64,000 bases of DNA from Seohaeicola saemankumensis (GTDB taxonomy: Bacteria > Pseudomonadota > Alphaproteobacteria > Rhodobacterales > Rhodobacteraceae): NCBI RefSeq assembly GCF_021021435.1, contig NZ_JAINWI010000013.1, positions 124,001 to 188,000 on the forward strand, in the 5' to 3' direction. Below, piece by piece: positions 27,784 through 38,136 of this stretch. The notes below the pieces were generated by a model that saw only the letters and a list, made by a program, of their open reading frames with translations, ran no database searches and was not told where the DNA came from. The position numbers and the translations under genes are program-made. Every line of letters starts with the position of its first letter. The first letter of the stretch is position 1.

Positions 27784-29061
27784 ATGCCCGCCCCCATGAC
27801 CACCCCCCGCCGTGTGGCGCATCATCTGCTGGACCAGATCACGGGTGAGGGACGGTTGATGCCCGAACTTGTGGCTGCCGGAAGCCTTGACCGACTAGAC
27901 CCAGCAGATCGCGCCCGCGCACAACGGCTGGCGCTGGACACGTTGCGCGGACTGGAACGCGCGGATCGTCTGCTTGAAAAACATCTGCGGAAAAATCCCC
28001 CTCTGACAGTGCGGAACATGTTGCGGCTGGCCACTGTAGAAATCTGCATGGGCGGTGACGCGCATGGCGTGGTGAACGAGTCGGTCGCGATTATCGGACA
28101 GGACAAACGCGCAGGCGCGCTCAAAGGGCTGGTCAACGCCGTGCTGCGCAAGATCGCGGTCGAAGGGCCTGCGGCATGGGAGAAGCTGCGCGTGCCGCGT
28201 CTGCCGAAATGGTTGCGCGCGCCTTTGGTCGAGGCCTATAGGGCGGCCGTTGTCGCGGCGATCGAGTCGGTGCAGTTCGCCACACCGCCACTGGACCTGA
28301 CACCGAAAGGTGATGCAGCGGCGCTGGCAGAATTGGTCGGGGGGGCGGTGCTGCCGACCGGGTCGGTCAGGCTTTCCACTGCGGGGCAGGTCACGGCCTT
28401 GCCCGGTTATGATCGCGGTGACTGGTGGGTGCAGGACGCGGCGGCGTCAATCCCCGCGCGTGTTGTGGCTGCAAGGCCCGGCGAAGCGGTTCTGGACATG
28501 TGTGCAGCGCCCGGAGGCAAGACCATGCAGCTTGCAGCAGCGGGTGCACAGGTCACAGCGCTGGATATCTCCGAGGCACGGATGGCGCGGGTTGCGGCCA
28601 ATCTGGCGCGCACAGGGCTGCAATCCGCGATTGTGGTGGGCGACGCCATGACCCATCAGGGGCAGTATGACGCGATCCTGCTGGATGCGCCCTGTTCGGC
28701 GACAGGCACGATCCGGCGGCACCCCGATCTGCCCCATGCTAAGGACGGATCTGATTTTGGTACATTGATCGAGATGCAGACGCAGATGCTGGATCATGCC
28801 TTGAGCCTGCTGAAACCCGGAGGGCGGTTGGTTTATTGCACGTGCTCTTTGCTGCCCGACGAGGGCGAATGTCAGGTGGAAGAGGCGTTGGAGCGTCATC
28901 CCGACCTGACTGTGGACCGTGATGCGCTGGATCTTGCCGGAATTGACAAGACCTGGATCACCCCTGAGGGTGGTCTGCGTTTGCGCCCTGATTTCTGGGC
29001 GGATCAGGGCGGGATGGACGGTTTTTATATCGCCTGCCTGCGGGTTAAAGCTCGCGACTGA
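27784..29061 (+). CDS. rsmB: 16S rRNA (cytosine-5) methyltransferase, RsmB type
   Basis: RsmB methylates cytosine 967 of 16S rRNA. The 425-residue protein has an N-terminal NusB-like RNA-binding domain (residues of about 10-140) and a Rossmann-fold methyltransferase domain with SAM-binding LDMCAAPGGKTMQLA near residue 238, the DAPCSATG motif with Cys304, and the YCTCS motif with Cys354; the two cysteines serve in catalysis and product release. Length and order of domains are standard. Confidence 0.92.
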   Translation: MPAPMTTPRRVAHHLLDQITGEGRLMPELVAAGSLDRLDPADRARAQRLALDTLRGLERADRLLEKHLRKNPPLTVRNMLRLATVEICMGGDAHGVVNESVAIIGQDKRAGALKGLVNAVLRKIAVEGPAAWEKLRVPRLPKWLRAPLVEAYRAAVVAAIESVQFATPPLDLTPKGDAAALAELVGGAVLPTGSVRLSTAGQVTALPGYDRGDWWVQDAAASIPARVVAARPGEAVLDMCAAPGGKTMQLAAAGAQVTALDISEARMARVAANLARTGLQSAIVVGDAMTHQGQYDAILLDAPCSATGTIRRHPDLPHAKDGSDFGTLIEMQTQMLDHALSLLKPGGRLVYCTCSLLPDEGECQVEEALERHPDLTVDRDALDLAGIDKTWITPEGGLRLRPDFWADQGGMDGFYIACLRVKARD

Positions 29062-29234
29062 CGGGTTTTTGTCCGCGTTTCCATGCGGAGCCGGACGCCG
29101 TTCGTGTGCGTGAGGCGCCGCGCTACGGATATTTGCAGCAAGAAGAAGCAGAGGCGGGAATTCGGCGGTGACTTGCGCGCATCGTCCCGCTATGGTGCTG
29201 CAAAGACGCGTCAATCCGCGCGAGAGGCAGAGCA

Positions 29235-30983
29235 ATGTCACGACCCGACAGCTTTTCAGCGCGTCGCAGGCGCTGGATGCACCGCGTTCACGCAAGGCTG
29301 AGCGCGTTGTCGCGCCCTGCCACGGGATTTGTCAGCCAGCCGGAACCCCGCACCATCGGAAGTTTTGCGCGAGGCCGGCAACTGCTGGCCGGCAATTACC
29401 TTTTCGCAGGTCATCTGATCGAGGCTCCGGGGCGCACGCTTTGGGATATCGCTGCGCCCGATGACTTGTTCGAGGACGAATTGCACGGCTTTGGCTGGAT
29501 GGATGATCTGGCGGCGGTCGGCGATGCCAGCACGCGCGCGCTGGCACAGGAATGGCTGTGGGCCTGGATTGCACAATTTGGGCGCGGGCGCGGTCCTGGC
29601 TGGACGCCTGATCTGACGGGGCGGCGGGTGATCCGCTGGATCCATCATGCGCTATTCGTGCTGCGTGGACAGGACCGCGACGCCTCGGAAGCGTTTTACC
29701 GCTCGCTAGCGCAGCAGGCGATTTTTCTGGGGCGTCGCTGGCGCACGGCCTCGCCCGGATTGCCGCGAATCGAAGCGCTGACAGGTATGATCTATGCGGG
29801 GTTGTCGCTGCAGGGGATGGAACGTCTGGTGGACCCTGCCATGCGGGCGCTGGCCAAGGATTGCCGCGTGCAGGTCGATGCACAGGGCGGCATTCCCACA
29901 CGCAATCCCGAGGAACTGCTAGAAGTTTTCACGCTGCTGACATGGGTTGCCGCCGCGCTGGGCGAGGCAGGACGATCTGTTCCGCCCGATATACTGGCCG
30001 CCATCGACCGGATTGCCCCAAGCCTGCGGACATTGCGCCATTCCGATGGCGGGCTGGCACGGTTCCACGGAGGTGGGCGCGGGCTGGAGGGGCGGCTGGA
30101 TTCGGCGCTGGCCTCGTCGGGTGCGAAGGGGCGGATGCCGGAGGGTCTGTCGATGGGCTTTGCGCGGCTGGGGGCGGGGCGTACCAGTGTGATCGTCGAT
30201 GCGGCACCGCCGCCGACGGGGGCCGCTTCGGTCAATGCCCATGCCTCGACGCTGGCGTTCGAACTGACATCGGGGCGGCGTCCGGTTGTGGTGAATTGCG
30301 GATCGGGCGCTGCTTTCGGGGCCGAATGGCGACGCGCCGGACGCGCAACGCCCAGCCATTCCACATTGACGCTGGCGGGATATTCCAGCGCGCGGCTTGG
30401 CAAAGCCAAAGGCGGTGTGCCGGGGCGTGCAGAATGGCTGATGGATGCCCCGCGCAACGTGCCGGTCGAGATGTCGCAAGCGCCTGACGGTATCCGGTTT
30501 CAGGGCGGGCATGACGGCTATCTGCGCACGCATGGTCTGACCCATGCGCGCACACTGGAGATGACCTTCGATGGCAGTGGGCTGGCGGGCGAAGACTTGT
30601 TGATTGCGTTGAACGGTGCAGGTCAACGGACATTCGACCGTCAGATGGATGCGGTGCGATTGCAGGGGCTGCCTTTTGCCCTGCGCTTTCATCTGCATCC
30701 CGAGGTCGAGGCCGAGCTTGATATGGGTGGCACGGCTGTCTCGCTGGCGCTGAAAAGCGGCGAGCTATGGGTGTTTCGCCATGACAGCCGTGCGGAAATG
30801 TCGGTCGAGCCGAGCGTTTATCTGGAAAAAGGCCGCCTTGCGCCGCGTGCGACCAAACAAATCGTTTTATCCGGTCGCGCGATGGACTATGCGACCCGCA
30901 CCCGGTGGTCTCTGACCAAGGCGCAGGATACACCGATCAGTATCCGCGACCTGAACCGGGACGAGATGGATGTGACAACCTGA
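29235..30983 (+). CDS. heparinase II/III family protein
   Basis: This 582-residue protein has the helical toroid domain (about 60-320) and the C-terminal beta-sandwich (about 330-560) of the heparinase II/III family, polysaccharide lyases or related enzymes. The stretch [27 protein letters not shown] is the recognisable heparinase motif. There is no clear export signal. The gene sits between rsmB and purH as in many Rhodobacterales, suggesting a conserved housekeeping role in surface polysaccharides; the substrate is unknown. Confidence 0.83.
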   Translation: MSRPDSFSARRRRWMHRVHARLSALSRPATGFVSQPEPRTIGSFARGRQLLAGNYLFAGHLIEAPGRTLWDIAAPDDLFEDELHGFGWMDDLAAVGDASTRALAQEWLWAWIAQFGRGRGPGWTPDLTGRRVIRWIHHALFVLRGQDRDASEAFYRSLAQQAIFLGRRWRTASPGLPRIEALTGMIYAGLSLQGMERLVDPAMRALAKDCRVQVDAQGGIPTRNPEELLEVFTLLTWVAAALGEAGRSVPPDILAAIDRIAPSLRTLRHSDGGLARFHGGGRGLEGRLDSALASSGAKGRMPEGLSMGFARLGAGRTSVIVDAAPPPTGAASVNAHASTLAFELTSGRRPVVVNCGSGAAFGAEWRRAGRATPSHSTLTLAGYSSARLGKAKGGVPGRAEWLMDAPRNVPVEMSQAPDGIRFQGGHDGYLRTHGLTHARTLEMTFDGSGLAGEDLLIALNGAGQRTFDRQMDAVRLQGLPFALRFHLHPEVEAELDMGGTAVSLALKSGELWVFRHDSRAEMSVEPSVYLEKGRLAPRATKQIVLSGRAMDYATRTRWSLTKAQDTPISIRDLNRDEMDVTT

Positions 30984-31027
30984 GCTTTTGCATCGTAAGA
31001 GCCGAACCACCCCGGGGGCCAAGACCT

Positions 31028-32620
31028 ATGACGACCAACCTGCATCCGGTGCGCCGCGCACTGATTTCCGTATCCGACAAAACCGGCCTGCTGGATCTGG
31101 GGCGCGCCCTTGCCGCGCGCGGGATCGAGTTGCTGTCTACCGGCGGATCGGCAAAAGCGCTGCGTGAAGCGGGGCTGGTGGTCAAGGATGTGGCAGATGT
31201 CACGGGGTTTCCGGAAATGATGGACGGGCGCGTCAAGACGCTGCATCCGGCGGTCCATGGCGGTTTGCTGGCATTGCGCGACAACGAGGCCCATCAGGGT
31301 GCGATGGTGATGCACGGGATCAAGGAAATCGACCTGCTTGTGGTCAATCTTTATCCGTTCGAGGAAACTGTAGCCAAAGGCGCGGATTACGAGACCTGCA
31401 TCGAGAATATCGACATCGGCGGCCCTGCGATGATCCGCGCGGCTGCGAAGAACCATGCATTCGTGAACGTCGTGGTGGATGTCGAAGATTATCAGCCGCT
31501 GATGGAGGAACTGGCCGCAAATGACGGGGCGACCTCGCTGGCTTTCCGCCAGAAGCTGGCACAGACCGCCTATGCAAGAACCGGTGCTTATGATGCGGCT
31601 GTGTCGACTTGGATGGCCGCCGCGATCGGCGAGGCATCACCGCGCCGCCGCGTTGTGGCAGGCAAGCTGGCGCAAGGCTTGCGCTATGGCGAAAACCCGC
31701 ATCAGGGGGCGGCCTTCTATGTTGATGGCAGTGCGCGGGCAGGTGTTGCGACGGCAAAGCAACTGCAGGGCAAGGAATTGTCCTATAACAACATCAACGA
31801 CACAGACGCGGCATTCGAACTGGTCAGCGAGTTTTTGCCCGCTGATGGGCCGGCATGTGCGATCATCAAACACGCCAATCCTTGTGGTGTGGCGCGCGGG
31901 ACGACATTGCGCGAGGCTTACGGGCGCGCCTTTGATTGTGACCGCACCAGTGCTTTCGGCGGGATCGTCGCACTGAACGCGCCGCTGGATCTGGCAACAG
32001 CTGAGGAGATCTCGCAGATCTTCACTGAGGTGGTGATCGCGCCGGGGGCCGATCAGGGTGCGCGGGACCTGTTCGCGGCCAAGAAGAACCTGCGTCTGCT
32101 GATCACGCCGGGACTTGCCAATGCAGCCGAGGCCGCGCTGACATGGCGTCAGGTCTCGGGCGGGTTTCTGGTGCAGGACAAGGATAACGGGCAAGTCCTG
32201 CCCGCCGATCTAAAAGTGGTGACAAAACGCGTGCCAAGTGATGCGGAACTGGCGGATCTGCTGTTTGCGTGGAAAGTGGCCAAGCATGTCAAATCGAATG
32301 CTATCGTCTATGTGAAGGATGGCGCGACCGTGGGTGTCGGTGCCGGACAGATGAGCCGTGTCGACAGTTGCCGGATCGCGGCGCGCAAGGCGCAGGATAT
32401 GGCAGGGGCTTTGGGCCTGTCTGCACCGCTGACACAGGGCTCGGTCGTGGCGTCGGATGCGTTCTTTCCCTTTGCCGACGGTTTGCTGACAGCCGCTGAA
32501 GCCGGGGCAACGGCTGTGATCCAGCCGGGCGGGTCGATGCGCGATGACGAGGTGATTGCCGCAGCGGATGAGGCCGGTCTGGCGATGGTGTTCACGGGGA
32601 TGCGCCACTTCCGCCATTAA
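31028..32620 (+). CDS. purH: bifunctional AICAR transformylase/IMP cyclohydrolase
   Basis: PurH performs the last two steps of IMP synthesis. The 530-residue protein has an N-terminal MGS-like IMP cyclohydrolase domain (about 1-200, beginning [20 protein letters not shown]) and a C-terminal AICAR transformylase domain with the catalytic Lys281-His282 in IIKHANPCG. The start is ATG 31028; the longer frame upstream overlaps the heparinase-like gene and has no family similarity. It is followed after 86 bp by lspA. Confidence 0.96.
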   Translation: MTTNLHPVRRALISVSDKTGLLDLGRALAARGIELLSTGGSAKALREAGLVVKDVADVTGFPEMMDGRVKTLHPAVHGGLLALRDNEAHQGAMVMHGIKEIDLLVVNLYPFEETVAKGADYETCIENIDIGGPAMIRAAAKNHAFVNVVVDVEDYQPLMEELAANDGATSLAFRQKLAQTAYARTGAYDAAVSTWMAAAIGEASPRRRVVAGKLAQGLRYGENPHQGAAFYVDGSARAGVATAKQLQGKELSYNNINDTDAAFELVSEFLPADGPACAIIKHANPCGVARGTTLREAYGRAFDCDRTSAFGGIVALNAPLDLATAEEISQIFTEVVIAPGADQGARDLFAAKKNLRLLITPGLANAAEAALTWRQVSGGFLVQDKDNGQVLPADLKVVTKRVPSDAELADLLFAWKVAKHVKSNAIVYVKDGATVGVGAGQMSRVDSCRIAARKAQDMAGALGLSAPLTQGSVVASDAFFPFADGLLTAAEAGATAVIQPGGSMRDDEVIAAADEAGLAMVFTGMRHFRH

Positions 32621-32706
32621 GGCGCAAATCTGCGCGGCGCAGGGATGTTTGAGACAAGAAGAAAAGTCGGCAGACCTGTCGGGGTCACGGCAGGCAAGGA
32701 GGGTGG

Positions 32707-33177
32707 ATGAGGCTGGTATTCTGGGTGGCTGCGGTGATCTTTGTTGCCGATCAGGTTGTGAAATACCTTGTGGTCCACATTCTGGACCTTGCCTTTGTGG
32801 GGGCGATAGATGTGTTTCCGCCCTATCTGAACCTGCGGATGGCATGGAATTACGGAATCAATTTCGGCCTTTTCGCACAGGCCTCGGATTCTGTGCGCTG
32901 GGTGCTGATCGCCGTCGCGCTGGTGATTTCAGCCGGTGTTTTGTGGTGGATACGCAAAGACCCGCCGGGACGCTGGGGGCTTGTTGCGGCGGGATTGCTT
33001 GTTGGCGGGGCGCTTGGCAATGTCGTGGATCGTGTGATCTACGGGGCTGTAGCGGATTTTCTGAACATGTCCTGCTGCGGGATCGAGAACCCCTATGCGT
33101 TCAACATCGCGGATATCTCGATTTTTGCAGGGGCGTTGGGCCTTATTCTTTTTACTTCCGAGAAAAAGGCCCCGTGA
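32707..33177 (+). CDS. lspA: lipoprotein signal peptidase (signal peptidase II)
   Basis: LspA cleaves signal peptides from lipoproteins in the inner membrane. The 156-residue protein has four predicted membrane helices and both catalytic aspartates, Asp108 in GNVVDR and Asp117 in VADF, plus the NYGINFGLF motif at 48-56. AAGGAGGGTGG before the ATG is a strong ribosome-binding site. The next gene encodes a lipoprotein. Confidence 0.95.
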   Translation: MRLVFWVAAVIFVADQVVKYLVVHILDLAFVGAIDVFPPYLNLRMAWNYGINFGLFAQASDSVRWVLIAVALVISAGVLWWIRKDPPGRWGLVAAGLLVGGALGNVVDRVIYGAVADFLNMSCCGIENPYAFNIADISIFAGALGLILFTSEKKAP

Positions 33178-33230
33178 CGATTGGCTGTCGATGGTCTAAT
33201 GCTGGAAGCGAAAATGTCAGGAGGGTGGCA

Positions 33231-33752
33231 ATGCGTCTGCCGCATGGGATAATCTTGGTCGCCATATTGGCTCTTTCGGCCTGCACGGAACGGCAGGGCG
33301 ATTTGAACCTGCGGAATCTCGGCACGCCAGAGGCGGGGCCGGACGAGTTTTCTGTGCTTCCGGGCAAGCCACTCGAGATGCCCGAGCAACTGGCCAGTTT
33401 ACCTGAACCTACGCCTGGCGGTGCGAATCTAACCGATCAGAATCCGTTGGCTGACGGTGTCGCGGCTTTGGGCGGGCGGCCCGGTACGCTTGTCGCACAG
33501 GGGCCGTCCGGCGCGGACTCAGCGCTGGTGCAGCACGTCGCGCGTAACGGGGTGAATGGCGATATCCGTATGACACTTGCCGCGGAGGATGAAGAATTCC
33601 GCCGCCGTCGCTCGCGCCTGACGCAATTCCGGCTGTTCCGTGATGTCGACCGCTATCACGAGGTCTATTCCGGGGAGATGACAGATCCCGCTGCCGAACT
33701 GCGTCGCTTCCGCCGTTTGGGTGTGGCGACGCCTTCGGCTCCCCCGTTCTGA
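33231..33752 (+). CDS. DUF3035 lipoprotein
   Basis: This 173-residue protein has a lipoprotein signal with lipobox Leu15-Ser-Ala-Cys18, so it should be anchored to a membrane after processing by LspA. The body matches the alphaproteobacterial DUF3035 (BamF-like) family, with a polar, disordered first half and a basic region EEFRRRRSRLTQFRLF. In Caulobacter such proteins associate with the outer-membrane BAM complex; that relation is known for the family and inferred here. GGAGG precedes the ATG. Confidence 0.82.
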   Translation: MRLPHGIILVAILALSACTERQGDLNLRNLGTPEAGPDEFSVLPGKPLEMPEQLASLPEPTPGGANLTDQNPLADGVAALGGRPGTLVAQGPSGADSALVQHVARNGVNGDIRMTLAAEDEEFRRRRSRLTQFRLFRDVDRYHEVYSGEMTDPAAELRRFRRLGVATPSAPPF

Positions 33753-33843
33753 CAGGGCTGGCGCGTCACACTTGCGTCAACCCGACTTGAAGCGCGGCGG
33801 GGATCGCTTACCCTTGAGGCGTCATGTCAACAGGAGGACCGCC

Positions 33844-35190
33844 GTGTTTCGTCTGACAGCCCTTGTTTTGGGACTCTCTCTGGCATTTGTGCTTTTGCAG
33901 CCAAGCGCAGTGCTGGCCGATGATCAGGTCACGCATTTCACGCTGGAAAACGGTATGGATGTGGTGGTGATCGAGGATCACCGCGCCCCTGTCGCGGTGC
34001 ATATGGTCTGGTATCGTGCTGGCTCGGCGGATGAGCCTGCGGGCGCATCAGGTATCGCGCATTTTCTGGAACATCTGATGTTCAAGCGCACCGAGAACAT
34101 GGAGTCCGGTGAATTCTCGCGCACGGTGGCCAGCAATGGTGGGCGCGACAACGCTTTTACCAGCTATGATTATACTGCCTATTTCCAGCGTGTTGCAGCC
34201 GACCGTCTGGGTCTGATGATGCGGATGGAAGCTGACCGCATGGTCAATCTGCAACTGGACGATTCCGAGATCGCCACCGAGCGCGAGGTGATTATCGAAG
34301 AGCGCAACCAGAGGGTCGAGAACAGCCCCGCTGCGTTGTTTCGTGAACAAAAGGACGCGGTGCAATATCTGAACCACCGCTACGGTGTGCCGATTATCGG
34401 CTGGCGGCACGAAATGGTGTCGTTGGACCGCGATGATGCGCTGGCGTTTTACGACCGATTCTATGCCCCCAATAATGCCATCCTTGTTGTGGCGGGCGAT
34501 GTCACGCCCGACGAGGTGCGCGCGCTGGCCGAGGAACATTATGGTGTGATCCCCGCCAATCCAGACCTGCCCGAACGGGTGCGCCCGTCCGAGCCGCCCC
34601 AGACAGCCGAGCGCCGTATGATCTATCGTGATGCGCGGGTGGCCCAGCCCTATGTCAGCCGGTCCTATCTTGCGCCCGAACGCGATAGCGGGGCGCAGGA
34701 AGACGCGGCTGCTTTGACCATCCTAGCCGAGGTGCTTGGTTCGGGCACAACATCCGTGATGTCCGAGGCGCTGCAGTTCGACAGCCAGATCGCCACTTTC
34801 ACAGGGGCTTTTTACGGTGGCATGTCGCTGGATAGCACGACATTCGATCTTGTGGTGGTTCCGTCCGAGGGTGTCAGCCTTGAAGAGGCCGAAGCGGCGA
34901 TAGACAAAGTGCTGGCCGATTTCTTGGAAACAGGTGTCCATGCCGAAGATCTGGACCGGATCAAGATGCAGTTGAAGGCGTCGCAAATCTATGCCCGCGA
35001 CAGCGTTGAATCTCTTGCCAATCGCTATGGCAGGGCGATGACGCAGGGACTGACGGTTACGGATGTTCAGGAATGGCCCGATCTGTTGCAGGCCGTGACA
35101 GCGGATGATGTTCTTGCGGCGGCGCGTATGGTGTTGGACCGCCGACAAGCCGTGACGGGCTGGTTGATGGCCGAGGAGGTGACACAGTGA
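33844..35190 (+). CDS. M16 zinc peptidase, catalytic subunit
   Basis: This 448-residue exported protein has a signal peptide (residues 1-25, cut after VLA) and the inverted zinc motif His73-x-x-Glu76-His77 (HFLEH) of the M16 (pitrilysin/insulinase) family, with both the N-terminal catalytic domain and the C-terminal partner-fold domain. It should cleave peptides in the periplasm. The start is GTG 33844 with AGGAGG 6 nt upstream; an ATG at 33824 is out of frame. It is coupled to a second M16 gene. Confidence 0.9.
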   Translation: MFRLTALVLGLSLAFVLLQPSAVLADDQVTHFTLENGMDVVVIEDHRAPVAVHMVWYRAGSADEPAGASGIAHFLEHLMFKRTENMESGEFSRTVASNGGRDNAFTSYDYTAYFQRVAADRLGLMMRMEADRMVNLQLDDSEIATEREVIIEERNQRVENSPAALFREQKDAVQYLNHRYGVPIIGWRHEMVSLDRDDALAFYDRFYAPNNAILVVAGDVTPDEVRALAEEHYGVIPANPDLPERVRPSEPPQTAERRMIYRDARVAQPYVSRSYLAPERDSGAQEDAAALTILAEVLGSGTTSVMSEALQFDSQIATFTGAFYGGMSLDSTTFDLVVVPSEGVSLEEAEAAIDKVLADFLETGVHAEDLDRIKMQLKASQIYARDSVESLANRYGRAMTQGLTVTDVQEWPDLLQAVTADDVLAAARMVLDRRQAVTGWLMAEEVTQ

Positions 35191-36503
35191 TGTTGCGTTT
35201 GATATTGCCGTTCTTGCTGGCTTTTGCGGCGCTGCCGCTGCGGGCCGATGTTGCAATCAAGGAGGTCGTCAGCCCCGGCGGGATCACAGCATGGCTGGTC
35301 GAGGATCACACGATCCCCTTTACTGCGCTGGAGATACGGTTCCGCGGCGGCGCTTCGGTCGAGCCTGCGGAAAAGCGTGGCGCGACGAATCTGATGGCCG
35401 CCTTGCTGGAAGAAGGCGCGGGCGATCTGGATGCGCGCGCTTTTGCCCGCACCCGCGACGGGTTGGCCGCGTCGTTCCGGTATTCCGTTTCGGATGATGC
35501 GGTATCGGTTTCAGCGCAGTTCCTGACGGAAAACCGGGACGCGGCAGTCGAATTGCTGCGTGCATCGCTGGTAGCACCGCGTTTTGATCAGGATGCGATC
35601 GAACGTGTGCGGGCGCAGGTTATCTCTGGCCTGCGCTCGGACGAGAAGGACCCGCGTTCTCTGGCGACGCAACGGTTTGACGCCACGGTTTATGGCGCGC
35701 ATCCCTATGGCTCTTCGCTGGATGGCACAATCGAGACTGTCAGCGCCCTGACGCGCGAGGACCTGGTGGCCGCTCATAAAGATAGCATGGCGCGTGACCG
35801 GATCTATGTCTCGGCTGTCGGTGATATCACAGCTGAAGACCTTGCAGCGCTTCTGGACAGTTTACTGGGCGAACTTCCTGAAACCGGTGCAGCGATGCCG
35901 GTTGCTGCCGAATTGAACTTTCCCGGTGGTGTCGATGTTGTGGAATTCCCCACGCCGCAATCTGTCGTGCAATTTGCCCAAGCCGGTGTCGCGCAGCAGG
36001 ACCCGGACTTTTTTGCCGCCTTCGTGCTGGATCACATTCTGGGTGGAGGCGGATTTGAAAGCCGTTTGATGACCGAGGTGCGCGAAAAGCGCGGTTTGAC
36101 CTATGGTATCTATACCTATCTGGCTGACCGCGACCACGCGCAGATCTGGGGCGGTTCGGTCGCATCTGCAAATGACAGGGTAGCCGAGGCCCTCGAGGTG
36201 ATCCGCGCCGAATGGGCGAAGATGCGTGGCGAAGGTGTGACGCAGCAGGAGTTGGACGCGGCCAAGACCTATCTGACGGGGGCCTATCCCTTGCGGTTCG
36301 ACGGCAATGGCACGATTGCCAATATCATCGTCGGCATGCAGATGAACGGGTTTCCCATCGACTATGCCGCGACCCGCAATGACAAGGTCAATGCGGTTAA
36401 GCTTGAGGATATCAACCGCGTCGCGGCAACGCGACTTGATCCCGAAGCGCTGACTTTCGTTGTGGTGGGGCAGCCGGAAGGTCTGGGGGCTACATCGAAC
36501 TGA
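35187..36503 (+). CDS. M16 family peptidase-like protein, non-catalytic partner
   Basis: This 438-residue protein is a paralogue of the preceding M16 protein with a signal peptide (cut near LRA at residue 19) but without the HxxEH zinc motif: the corresponding position reads NLMAALLEEGAGD. The C-terminal RGLTYGIYTYL segment is retained. In bacterial M16 heterodimers the partner without zinc completes the active site. GTG 35187 overlaps the upstream stop; ATG 35190 is an equally good start. The two probably form a heterodimer. Confidence 0.88.
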   Translation: MMLRLILPFLLAFAALPLRADVAIKEVVSPGGITAWLVEDHTIPFTALEIRFRGGASVEPAEKRGATNLMAALLEEGAGDLDARAFARTRDGLAASFRYSVSDDAVSVSAQFLTENRDAAVELLRASLVAPRFDQDAIERVRAQVISGLRSDEKDPRSLATQRFDATVYGAHPYGSSLDGTIETVSALTREDLVAAHKDSMARDRIYVSAVGDITAEDLAALLDSLLGELPETGAAMPVAAELNFPGGVDVVEFPTPQSVVQFAQAGVAQQDPDFFAAFVLDHILGGGGFESRLMTEVREKRGLTYGIYTYLADRDHAQIWGGSVASANDRVAEALEVIRAEWAKMRGEGVTQQELDAAKTYLTGAYPLRFDGNGTIANIIVGMQMNGFPIDYAATRNDKVNAVKLEDINRVAATRLDPEALTFVVVGQPEGLGATSN

Positions 36504-36618
36504 GGACGCCCAACCAAAAGTTGTTTGCGCGGTTTCGCGGCTCTCTTCTGTCTGAAAGCGGTTCACCCCTGCGTCACAACAGGCTAAGAGGCACCGTATC
36601 ACGCAGGAGACTTGGAAG

Positions 36619-38136
36619 ATGACGATCCCGAAACCGGTTGTTCTGTGCATTCTGGACGGTTGGGGCCACAGAGAAGATCGCGCCGCCAATGCGCCCGCGC
36701 TGGCGCATACGCCGACATTCGACAGGATCATCGCGACTTGCCCGCATAACCTTTTGATCACGCATGGCCCCGATGTGGGCTTGCCGACCGGTCAGATGGG
36801 CAATTCCGAGGTGGGGCATACCAATATCGGCGCGGGCCGTGTCGTCGCAATGGATCTGGGGCAGATCGACCTTGCGATCGAAGATGGATCGTTCTTTGCC
36901 AATGAAAGTCTGCTGGCCTTCATCGCGGCCCTCAAGGTTTCGGGTGGTACGGCGCATTTGCTGGGTCTTTTGTCGGATGGTGGCGTGCACGGGCATGTCA
37001 GCCATATGTTGGCCGCAGCCCGCACGATCGCCGAGGCGGGCGTTCCTGTTGCGCTGCATCTGATGACTGACGGGCGCGATGTGGCCCCTCGATCGGCTTA
37101 TGGCTATCTGGAACAGTTGCAGGAGGCGCTTCCTCAAGGGGTGCGTATCGCCACGCTGACGGGGCGGTATTTCACGATGGACCGCGATAATCGCTGGGAA
37201 CGCGTGGCCGAAGCCTATGGGGCGATGATCCTTGGCAAGGGAATGCGGGCGACCAATGCACATGCGGCGGTTACAGCCGGATACAACCGTTCCGAAAGCG
37301 ATGAATTCATTACGGCAACCGTGATCGGCGATTACAGCGGCGCCCAGGATGGCGACGGGTTCTTTTGCCTGAACTTCAGGGCAGACCGCGCGCGCGAAAT
37401 CCTGAGTGCGGTGGCTGATCCTGCCTTTGATGCGTTTGACACAGGCGCTAGACCCCGCTGGGCGGCGCTTTTGGGAATGGTGGAATATTCCGAGGCACAC
37501 AACGCTTTCCTGTCCACGGTATTCCCTGCGCGCGAGATCACCAACACTTTGGGTGAATGGGTGGCCAAGCATGACAGGCGACAGCTTCGTCTGGCCGAAA
37601 CCGAAAAATACCCGCATGTGACCTTTTTCCTGAACGGTGGCGAGGAGCAGCCCGAACAGGGCGAGGATCGCTATATGGCTCCCTCACCCAAGGTGGCGAC
37701 CTACGATTTGCAGCCGGAAATGTCTTGCGACGAGGTGACAGACCATTTCGTGCAGGCCATCCATGACAGGTATGACCTGATCGTGGTCAATTATGCCAAT
37801 CCCGACATGGTCGGGCATACCGGCGATCTGAAAGCCGCGATTGCAGCTTGCGAGGCTGTGGATCGCGGCCTTGCCCGTGTTGTCACTGCACTCGAGGCAC
37901 AGGGTGGTGCCATGATCGTGACAGCAGATCACGGCAATTGCGAGGTGATGGTCGATCCCGAAACCGGCGGGCCGCATACTGCGCATACGCTGAACCCCGT
38001 GCCGGTGGCCCTTGTCGGCGGACCCAAGGGCGTTACACTCAGATCAGGCCGGTTGGCCGATCTGGCGCCCACATTGCTGGCGCTGATGGGTTTGCCAAAA
38101 CCGCCCGAGATGACCGGAGAGAATCTGATCGTATGA
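36619..38136 (+). CDS. gpmI: 2,3-bisphosphoglycerate-independent phosphoglycerate mutase
   Basis: GpmI interconverts 3- and 2-phosphoglycerate in glycolysis using two manganese ions. The 505-residue protein has the phosphorylated Ser63 in GQMGNSEVGH, the metal-binding Asp13 in LDGWG and the C-terminal TADHGNCE metal site near 434-441. Length is normal for the family. A GGAGAC sequence precedes the ATG. It overlaps the next gene by 4 nt (ATGA), so they are coupled. Confidence 0.95.
   Translation: MTIPKPVVLCILDGWGHREDRAANAPALAHTPTFDRIIATCPHNLLITHGPDVGLPTGQMGNSEVGHTNIGAGRVVAMDLGQIDLAIEDGSFFANESLLAFIAALKVSGGTAHLLGLLSDGGVHGHVSHMLAAARTIAEAGVPVALHLMTDGRDVAPRSAYGYLEQLQEALPQGVRIATLTGRYFTMDRDNRWERVAEAYGAMILGKGMRATNAHAAVTAGYNRSESDEFITATVIGDYSGAQDGDGFFCLNFRADRAREILSAVADPAFDAFDTGARPRWAALLGMVEYSEAHNAFLSTVFPAREITNTLGEWVAKHDRRQLRLAETEKYPHVTFFLNGGEEQPEQGEDRYMAPSPKVATYDLQPEMSCDEVTDHFVQAIHDRYDLIVVNYANPDMVGHTGDLKAAIAACEAVDRGLARVVTALEAQGGAMIVTADHGNCEVMVDPETGGPHTAHTLNPVPVALVGGPKGVTLRSGRLADLAPTLLALMGLPKPPEMTGENLIV

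Noticed and set aside
32556-33230. A long frame running into the DUF3035 lipoprotein gene
   Set aside because: It overlaps lspA in another frame; the lipoprotein signal and strong ribosome-binding site place the start at 33231.
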